Source: Shinisaurus crocodilurus
Taxonomy: Eukaryota; Chordata; Lepidosauria; Squamata; Shinisauridae
Assembly: GCA_021292165.1 (NCBI GenBank)
Contig: CM037879.1
Coordinates: forward strand, 284,616,272 to 284,680,271
Length of the DNA: 64,000 bases
Direction: 5' to 3'
In this document: positions 60,001 to 64,000 of the stretch, piece by piece
Layout of the letters: each line of letters begins with the position of its first letter
Numbering within the stretch: position 1 is the stretch's first letter
Translations under genes and position numbers: made by a program
Notes under the pieces: generated by a model
Databases searched by the model: none
What the model saw: only the letters and a program-made list of their open reading frames with translations
Told to the model about the DNA's origin: nothing

Positions 60001-62734
60001 GGAGATTTATTAACGTGATCCAAGCAGAGACTGAAGCAAATCGCAAGTGAAGAAAAGGGATCCCAGTTAATCAGGGTCTCCTGACTCAAACTGGCCTTAT
60101 GTGGTGACTTCTGAGATTTACCATGTCAGCTTCAGGTAGATATTCTAGAGCAGCTCCCTCCAGCTGTTCTGGCCCACAACTCCCATCACCTCTGACCCTT
60201 GGTCATGCTGGCTGAGACTTATGGGAGTTGTTGCCCCAAACACCTGAAAGAACCCAGGTTGGGGAACGCTGTTCTAGATCTCACCACGTGGAGACCTGTT
60301 AAGAAGAAATGTTCACCACACATGAACAATAAATACATGCTGCATTGGCTTACCATTTGAAAAGTGATCATAAGACTGGGCTTTAGAATTGGGAATTCCC
60401 TGCAGAATTCAAAGCAGATAGAGGGCGGGGGGGGGGGATAGCAGAGGCCAGTGGATTATGGGAGACTCTCTGGAAGATCAGCTTACCTAGAGGATCCACA
60501 GTTTCTTCCTAAGGGGTCTGAGAAAGCTTCGATCACTGCATAAATACACCCATGCTTGGGAAAGAGAGAGGCTGCGAGCAAACTTGTGTACTCACGGCAG
60601 TGGCTGTGATCACACTCTGCAAATGTTGCACGTTCTCGGTGTCAACTTTTCCTGCTACCACAATCTCTGACCCTCCAAAATAGTTATGAAAGGTGTTGTG
60701 GGTGATGTCAGACACCAATCCCTGGGGGTAGTTGAACTCCAGTTTCTTGAGCAGCGGGGTAGAGACCTGGTTGTAGAATTTCTGCAAATTCCAAAGAGGC
60801 ACCGAAGTCAGGACTTCGAGTCATGGTCTTAAGAGCAACTTATGCCACGCATGAGCCGTTCAGTCTGTGTTGGATAGATGGGGGAGGCTGTTTCCTTGAG
60901 AATAGCAGCACACTCATAACAAAAGTAGGAAATTGGCGGGCTGTGAGGAGTGTGCAGAAGGATGCCTCCTGGATCCACCCACATTTTGAAGGTTGTTCTT
61001 GGTAGCAACGAGCCGTGCTTTCAAAACAGACGTACATGTCAGAGCATTCATAAGACTGGCCACAAATCCCGAAAGTTCAACTCACAATGAATGATGTTGC
61101 CACGTCCAGGCTGGTTGATCTAATGTCATTGAGGCAGTGTATCCACTCCAGGCCATAGTCTGAACTTTTAAGGAGCTATCCAAGGTGCTGAACTTATCCT
61201 GGGGCTAGGGTTCAGCACCACAGGTAGCCCCTTTAAAGTTCAGACTAAAACTCAGACTGGATATACCACCCCACTGACATTGGAGCCTGCACCCTTCATC
61301 ATCGGCTATGTCTATACTCCACCAAAATTGTACGTACCTACCCTCACGTGTGGTGAGGATGTGGTGAGGGCATTCTCTATCAGATGCACCTGAAATGCGC
61401 TTACCGGGCTATATTCCAGATAATGTGGGATGTGCACTTGACACGTTGGTTCAGCTTACGTACGTATGTTAGTCGCAGCAAAAATAAGTCTAGCCAAAGG
61501 AAGGGAGGAGGAAGCTACTGTTCCAACTATTAAATTGTTTTATGTTATAATGGAGAAAATGACAAGTCATAAGGACTAATGACCTGTAATTTTGCACTTT
61601 TTGCACTTTTGAGCAATATGCAAACCAAAACTCAGTTAGGGTGCCATCCAATCCTGATGCCTGTAGCCCTCCGAACTTGGAGGATTATAGGCATCTTATG
61701 CCGGGCAGAAGAAGCGTGGAGGCAAAGGTTGCCTCTATGGTCCTCCTGCCCTGCAAAGCAGATGGCCGATTTCGGCTAAGTCAGTGCAGCACTCCGAAAG
61801 GGGCAGGAAAGGAGGCCGAGGTGCTTTGTATCATGGAGTTGCCTGTTTCCTCCCCGCCCTGCCCCCTGGAACACCCACAAACCCCCTTTGCACACCAGTT
61901 CTTTCCACGCCGGCTGTGGAGCGGGGAGGTGCTACAGGCTCAGAGTCCCAGCTCCGACCTCGGAGCGAGTTTCCAAGGTTGGAGCTCAGCTGGGACTCGG
62001 AAAAATCCTAACGGCTGCCTAGTCGCCTGCAAAAATTACTTGCAAAAAGTGTATATTAGAGGGGGGGGGGGGGAAATGCATACAAAAAGACATCGGAGAA
62101 TTTTCATGCAAAATTGTAAAAAAGTATATTCTCAACATTTGGGATGAACCTATTGGAAAAATGAGAAACTCAGGGAAACTGACATTGACAGATTCATTCA
62201 TCCCTTACCAATGATAATCTGATTTTGTATGGTTTTATATGGTTAAAGGAAAGAGAGAGTGGAAGTTCACCTTCATCTGAGAAGAGGTCTCCTGGTTTCC
62301 AAAAATCCGTTGTGCCATGCCGTTGTTTTCATGAGCCAGCCTCTTCAGGAAATCAAAATCCACGTCAAATCCGATACCAAGGCAGAACAAAGAGATGTCA
62401 TCCCGAATATTCTTCTTCACATTTTTCTGAATTGCAGGCAGCTTCAGTTCTCCTGATGGAAATAGAAAGGGAGGAGCGGCTTGAATTATTCCTGGGCTGT
62501 CCCATTAAAGTTTTTTTGGGGGGCGGGGGAAACTAGTTTCTTGCAATACTATTTTCTCCCCTTTGGCTTTAACGGTGCAAAATGAAAGCCTGAATGCAAG
62601 TTTCTTACCGACAGTAGGGTCTCCATCTGACACCAGGACAATCATGGATACGGAGTTTGGATCCAGCATCCCAAATTTGTTGGCTTCATTTAAAATAAAG
62701 ATTGCTCGGAGAAGCGCATCGTTTATATTTGTTC
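37862..62734 (-). CDS. ITIH2: inter-alpha-trypsin inhibitor heavy chain 2 (3' part, 13 exons; 5' end outside window)
   Basis: This is a secreted plasma protein made mainly in liver. Its heavy chain is joined through an Asp ester to chondroitin sulfate on bikunin and then moved to hyaluronan. Exons in transcription order: 62734-62609, 62452-62271, 60781-60596, 57630-57491, 55654-55482, 55371-55249, 49618-49493, 48634-48539, 43032-42919, 41339-41141, 40225-40053, 39413-39308 and 38009-37862. They give 629 residues in one frame. The first covers the end of the VWA domain ([10 protein letters not shown]), and exons to 55.5 kb complete the heavy-chain body. The 43.0 kb exon contains the NDPHFII cleavage/attachment site. 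The rest is the C-terminal propeptide ending [10 protein letters not shown]. Exons at 49.5 and 48.5 kb look like extra copies of the 55.3 kb exon. The signal peptide, VIT domain and MIDAS DxSxS motif must lie right of 64,000. Confidence 0.97.
38728..39294 (+). mobile_element. solo-LTR-like element
   Basis: Starts TGTCAGG and ends CCTGACA, flanked by TCAG on both sides (4-bp duplication). A CCTATAAGAGG TATA-like box and a degenerate CTTCTGCCTCTGG-type repeat lie inside. Ends 13 bp from an ITIH2 splice donor. No internal coding sequence. Confidence 0.65.
39308..39413 (-). CDS. ITIH2: ITIH2 propeptide exon
   Basis: It encodes [20 protein letters not shown] and [15 protein letters not shown]. 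Its GTAAGG donor lies about 13 bp from the end of the solo-LTR-like element at 38728-39294. Confidence 0.96.
39478..39619. mobile_element. hAT MITE, family FB3
   Basis: Palindrome CCTTCCCCAACCTAGCACAC...; in the ITIH2 intron between the 40.1 and 39.4 kb exons. Confidence 0.78.
40053..40225 (-). CDS. ITIH2: ITIH2 propeptide exon
   Basis: It encodes [20 protein letters not shown] to HGLIG, with [20 protein letters not shown], the ITIH hallmark block. Confidence 0.97.
40443..40690 (+). mobile_element. tRNA-Ala-like SINE
   Basis: AAGGAGCGTAGCTCTGTGGC head with a repeated AGTTAAAAGGGATCAGG body. Confidence 0.8.
40907..41041. mobile_element. hAT MITE, family FB3
   Basis: Perfect target duplication gccTAaat around a palindrome with CTGGTGCCCTCCAGATAATT. 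Confidence 0.82.
41141..41339 (-). CDS. ITIH2: ITIH2 propeptide exon
   Basis: It encodes [40 protein letters not shown] and [14 protein letters not shown], part of the C-terminal propeptide. Donor GTAAAT, phase 2. Confidence 0.97.
42919..43032 (-). CDS. ITIH2: ITIH2 exon with the Asp-Pro cleavage and attachment site
   Basis: It encodes [20 protein letters not shown] to [10 protein letters not shown]. In this family the heavy chain is cut between Asp and Pro of DPHF, and the Asp becomes ester-linked to chondroitin sulfate. The motif is intact. Confidence 0.97.
43108..43150. repeat. TG microsatellite
   Basis: About 20 TG units. Confidence 0.95.
43173..43308. mobile_element. hAT palindromic MITE, FB1 variant
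   Basis: Ends CAGGGCTCTCTAACC and its complement, with TTGCTGG in place of TTTTTGG in the arms. Perfect target duplication cacTAaag. It lies beside a TG microsatellite upstream of the 43.0 kb ITIH2 exon. Confidence 0.93.
43477..43514. repeat. GATA microsatellite
   Basis: About nine GATA units. Confidence 0.95.
44368..44505. mobile_element. hAT MITE, family FB3
   Basis: Palindrome CAGCCTTCTCCAACTTGGTG...; left flank catTAgag. Confidence 0.78.
44942..44972. repeat. CA microsatellite
   Basis: About 15 CA units. Confidence 0.95.
45107..45262 (-). mobile_element. CR1 LINE 3' end fragment
   Basis: Same family and orientation as 22083-22250, with about 90 percent similar sequence by eye. Confidence 0.8.
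46104..46337 (-). mobile_element. tRNA-derived SINE
   Basis: Well-preserved minus-strand copy, from an ATTAATTAATTAG tail to CACTACGCCACACTGG. Confidence 0.87.
46518..46980 (+). mobile_element. LINE 3' end (CR1-group)
   Basis: Contains TGGAATTCACTTCCGCAAGA and GGTCTGATCCAGCATGGCTC. Similar segments lie at 5110-5345, 17535-17830 and 26960-27390. Confidence 0.7.
47445..47872 (+). mobile_element. probable solo LTR of an endogenous retrovirus-like element
   Basis: About 430 bp beginning TGTGGCGTAAC and ending CTACACA, with a TATATAAGG box near 47576 and AATAAA at 47786, in the order expected for U3-R-U5. No intact viral gene is visible next to it; open stretches at 48.2-48.9 kb are not recognisable. 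Boundaries are approximate. Confidence 0.6.
48539..48634 (-). CDS. ITIH2: ITIH2 linker exon, copy A (shorter, diverged duplicate)
   Basis: It encodes [20 protein letters not shown] through PADTNHIHS (32 codons). It keeps the LILGQ...DN start and the IH(A/S) end of copies B and C. About 30 nt of the middle are missing, and the PSW core is lost. It gains an N-S-T sequon. Splice sites are good: CATCACAG and GTAGAA. Phase 1 at both ends. It could be skipped in some transcripts. Confidence 0.75.
49493..49618 (-). CDS. ITIH2: ITIH2 linker exon, copy B (tandem duplicate)
   Basis: It encodes [20 protein letters not shown] through [13 protein letters not shown] (42 codons). Start, IPSW core, MGPT and the IHAG end match copy C. 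Phase 1 at both ends, acceptor AAACAG, donor GTAACA, with no stop. I infer a functional duplicated exon. Confidence 0.87.
49717..49852. mobile_element. Harbinger-like palindromic MITE, family FB2
   Basis: Long arms around the CAGCATGCCCCAGCCAGCAT centre; TAA on the left, AAA on the right. Confidence 0.78.
51877..52011. mobile_element. hAT palindromic MITE, family FB1
   Basis: The arms are almost base-perfect complements. Perfect target duplication catTAccc. Confidence 0.95.
52651..52881 (-). mobile_element. tRNA-derived SINE
   Basis: Well-preserved minus-strand copy in the ITIH2 intron between linker exons C and B. Confidence 0.87.
53197..53329. mobile_element. Harbinger-like palindromic MITE, family FB2
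   Basis: Starts GGGCGCAACCCTAT, ends with its complement, and is flanked by TAA on both sides. Confidence 0.82.
53338..53508. mobile_element. DNA transposon MITE with GTATTTTTCC ends
   Basis: Inverted ends CAGTATTTTTCCATGTATAAG and CTTATAGACGGAAAAATAC enclose several GTCTTATA motifs. This is a typical hAT-type MITE structure; the target duplication was not resolved. Confidence 0.75.
53590..53717. mobile_element. hAT MITE, FB3-like
   Basis: Arms CTCCAGATGTTGCTGGATGG and complement, around a GGCCATGATTACTGGG centre. Confidence 0.72.
53870..54004. mobile_element. hAT palindromic MITE, family FB1
   Basis: Perfect target duplication ccaTAgag. Confidence 0.95.
54456..54682. mobile_element. long-armed foldback element
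   Basis: The left arm from AGGGGAGGCGGGTGACTCCT is repeated inverted as AGGAGTCACCACCAACCTCC. TTGCAGGTTTT...TTTGGAGCTTC also pairs with its complement. About 90-bp arms with a short centre. Confidence 0.75.
55092..55162. repeat. CTC/CAT/CAA triplet tract
   Basis: Compound triplet repeat (CTC)n(ATC)n(AAC)n, about 85 bp beyond the donor of ITIH2 linker exon C. Confidence 0.93.
55249..55371 (-). CDS. ITIH2: ITIH2 linker exon, copy C (ancestral type)
   Basis: It encodes [20 protein letters not shown] through [14 protein letters not shown] (41 codons). It lines up with the human segment that follows the CC(S/P)G motif and contains (T/I)PSWA. Phase 1 at both ends; acceptor AACAG, donor GTGAGA. 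It is rich in Pro, Ser and Thr, as expected for an O-glycosylated tether. Confidence 0.93.
55482..55654 (-). CDS. ITIH2: ITIH2 exon
   Basis: It encodes [20 protein letters not shown], then [13 protein letters not shown] and [13 protein letters not shown]. It ends in phase 1 at GTTGGT. The antisense strand is also open here by chance. Confidence 0.96.
56113..56230. mobile_element. hAT MITE, family FB3
   Basis: Arms TGCCCTCCAGATGTTTTGGA and complement, in the ITIH2 intron left of the 57.5 kb exon. Confidence 0.78.
56988..57015. repeat. TG microsatellite
   Basis: About 13 TG units. Confidence 0.95.
57095..57223. mobile_element. hAT MITE, family FB3
   Basis: Palindrome CAGCCTTCCCCAATCTGTTG...; flanks ccaTAgtg / ccatcgtg. 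Confidence 0.8.
57336..57455. mobile_element. hAT MITE, distinct subfamily
   Basis: Arms GGGTGTGCAACTTGTGGCCC and complement ACGTTGCCCACCCC; ends 36 bp from the 57.5 kb ITIH2 exon. Confidence 0.75.
57491..57630 (-). CDS. ITIH2: ITIH2 exon
   Basis: It encodes [20 protein letters not shown] to [14 protein letters not shown]. The upstream acceptor TATTTAG was chosen over an internal CTAG because it keeps phase 0 and the conserved NxQLVLETL residues. Confidence 0.95.
57716..57829. mobile_element. hAT MITE, family FB3
   Basis: Palindrome CAGCCTTCCCCAACCTGATA...; flanks tctTAgga / tctTAggc. It lies about 85 bp upstream of the 57.5 kb ITIH2 exon acceptor. Confidence 0.82.
58385..58517. mobile_element. 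hAT palindromic MITE, family FB1 (nested)
   Basis: Perfect target duplication cctTAtat. It is inserted at the TATATA-containing promoter-like part of an LTR-like element. Confidence 0.95.
58573..59560 (-). mobile_element. hAT transposon remnant with transposase C-terminus
   Basis: Ends CAGGGATG and CATCCCTG with a perfect 8-bp duplication cctgggag (58565-58572 and 59561-59568). Minus-strand 59355-59071 encodes [20 protein letters not shown] and a MFLKCN-like end, the dimerisation (hATC) domain of hAT transposases; the rest of the enzyme is missing. The left terminal region is repeated directly at 59416, and both ends carry many GAGTC subterminal repeats. A 988-bp deletion derivative. Confidence 0.88.
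60152..60273. mobile_element. hAT MITE, family FB3
   Basis: Palindrome CAGCTCCCTCCAGCTGTTCT...; flanks ttcTAgag / ttcTAgat. Confidence 0.8.
60596..60781 (-). CDS. ITIH2: ITIH2 exon
   Basis: It encodes [20 protein letters not shown] to LQSVITATA, with the conserved [14 protein letters not shown] motif. Phase 0 at both ends. Confidence 0.97.
61120..61290. mobile_element. foldback element in ITIH2 intron
   Basis: Arms of about 75 bp: GTCTGAACTTTTAAGGAGCT...GGTGCTGAA and its imperfect complement, extended by TCATTGAGGCAGTGTATCC and complement. No family assigned. Confidence 0.7.
62271..62452 (-). CDS. ITIH2: ITIH2 exon
   Basis: It encodes [20 protein letters not shown] to [13 protein letters not shown], including [20 protein letters not shown] of the VWA C-terminal half. 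Acceptor CATCAG, donor GTGAAC. Confidence 0.97.
62609..62734 (-). CDS. ITIH2: ITIH2 exon, end of VWA domain
   Basis: It encodes [20 protein letters not shown] to [16 protein letters not shown], the later strands and the SDGDPT metal-site loop of the VWA domain. It is the most 5' ITIH2 exon I can find here. The next upstream exon would end with a QPSGG-like sequence and is not in the window. Confidence 0.96.
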
Positions 62735-63075
62735 CTGTTAAAAATCATCAAAGGACACATTTATCACCCGGGCTTGCCTTACAAATGTTCCACTTTGGTC
62801 TGACATGCACAGGATTGTTGATACGATTCTGCAACTATAGCTGCTTGTTAAAGACACATATGTTCTCTTAGGCTATATGTGGAATCTATCCTCACATCAA
62901 GAGTCACAGACACTTGGAGCATGGGGTATGGCCAAGAGAATTATTATATGGCATTGGAAGGACAAATCCACTCCTGATTTTACAGCGGTGGAGAGCTGAT
63001 GTGTGTGACACTTGAATTGGAGCTGTTTCAGAAGAGAGCTTTCAGTCGGGTCTAACTTCACTGAGTTGTTTGCAT

Positions 63076-63101
63076 TGTGTGTGTGTGTGTGTGTGTGTGT
63101 A
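63076..63101. repeat. TG microsatellite
   Basis: About 12 TG units. Confidence 0.95.
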
Positions 63102-63200
63102 CTGTAGATTCTTTTTCTTTTTCTTGCTTTATCTCTTTTTCTTTTTTTATTCATACATTATATATTAATATACTAGATACTGAGTTTGTATGTAGTCTTA

Positions 63201-63333
63201 AGGCGCAATCCGATGCAAGTTTAGACAGAAAAGGGGCCTTCAGCTCCCAGCATGCCCCAGCCAGCATAGCTGGCTGGGGCATGCTGGGAGCTGTAGGCCC
63301 CTTTTCTGTCTAAACTTGCATCGGATTGCACCC
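63201..63333. mobile_element. Harbinger-like palindromic MITE, family FB2
   Basis: Arms GCAATCCGATGCAAGTTTAG and complement, flanked by TTA on both sides. An FB1 variant lies 15 bp away. Confidence 0.82.
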
Positions 63334-63348
63334 TTAGTCAATTTAGAT

Positions 63349-63484
63349 CAGGGCTCTCCAACCTTGGGTCCCCAGATGTTGCTGGACTACAGCTCCCAGC
63401 ATCCCTTGCCATTAGCCATGCTAGCTGGGTATGCTGTGAGCTGTAGTTCAGCAACATCTGGGGACCCAAGGTTGGGGAGCCCTG
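63349..63484. mobile_element. hAT palindromic MITE, FB1 variant
   Basis: Ends CAGGGCTCTCCAACC and its complement. Perfect target duplication attTAgat. Confidence 0.94.
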
Positions 63485-64000
63485 ATTTAGATTATACTGT
63501 CAACTAATACTTGTAATGCATTGAAGTCGATAGCTGTCTTTGTATTTTTTCCCCCTCTTTGAATTTTTGGGGGATCTTTAATGACGTTAAAAATAAAAAA
63601 AGGAAAAAGGAAAAGAAAGAAGGACAACTGAAATGTACAAGAATGCAGGAAGCAAGTTGCCTTTCATTGAATGTAAATATTAAACTTAAGGATGCACCTC
63701 TTCCCCCATCCCCCCCACTGAAACGGGTGGGAGAATTAAGCACAGGATTAAATTCAATGGGATTTATAAGCACGTCACTTTGGCTGGATCATGCCCGAAA
63801 CTCTTTATATGGGCCAATTCAGGATGATGTGACCTTACTGGCAGGAACATCCTACACAAGAACCGTTCATGCATCTGCACATGTGCTAATACTGCAAACA
63901 TTGGAAATCAGGGAGGGATGGGGTCTCCTTCACAGCCTTCTGGATTTAATGGATATTCATTCACTCCAGAGAATAGCAGTTCTCTGAGTGGGGCTATTGA

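Overview
The window is vertebrate nuclear DNA, most likely from a squamate reptile (lizard or snake). It holds three intron-rich genes in the conserved amniote order ATP5F1C - KIN - ITIH2, here running minus, plus, minus. The repeat content points the same way: CR1/L2-type LINE ends, tRNA-derived SINEs, and very many short palindromic DNA-transposon derivatives. The squamate assignment is an inference from repeats and gene order. No single sequence proves it.

Layout. Positions 1-3,640 are intergenic, with no gene recognised. ATP5F1C (mitochondrial ATP synthase gamma subunit) lies on the minus strand from about 3,645 to 16,292, with nine exons placed to the base and a tenth, alternative 3' exon proposed. 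A CpG-rich head-to-head promoter (about 16,100-16,945) separates it from KIN (Kin17 zinc-finger protein). KIN is complete on the plus strand in 13 exons, 16,946-33,354 (392 codons plus stop). Positions 33,355 to about 37,440 are intergenic and repeat-rich. ITIH2 (inter-alpha-trypsin inhibitor heavy chain 2) occupies 37,862-62,734 on the minus strand. Its last 13 coding exons are here, and its 5' end (signal peptide, VIT domain, first part of the VWA domain) lies beyond the right edge. All exon joins were checked by codon phase, and the three genes read in frame across every junction.

Main observations. (1) ITIH2 has three related, tandem, phase-1 exons (about 55.3, 49.5 and 48.5 kb) where I recall one segment in human ITIH2. 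They insert about 74 residues just before the conserved Asp-Pro site where the heavy chain is cleaved and joined to chondroitin sulfate. (2) One ATP5F1C intron needs a GC-AG splice site pair. (3) Nearly perfect palindromic MITEs of about 130 bp are abundant. Nine of ten copies of one family have readable 8-bp target duplications, and all of these have TA at the two central positions, the signature of Buster-group hAT transposons. (4) Other items are a 510-bp inverted duplication of a LINE fragment, a perfect three-copy 49-bp tandem repeat beside the ATP5F1C promoter, a CR1 copy starting a few bases after a KIN splice donor, and nested transposons with intact target duplications.

The three genes are neighbours but do not form a functional pathway. 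ATP5F1C serves oxidative phosphorylation, KIN acts in nuclear RNA/DNA metabolism, and ITIH2 is a secreted, mainly hepatic matrix protein. Only the ATP5F1C/KIN pair appears to share regulation, through the common promoter region.
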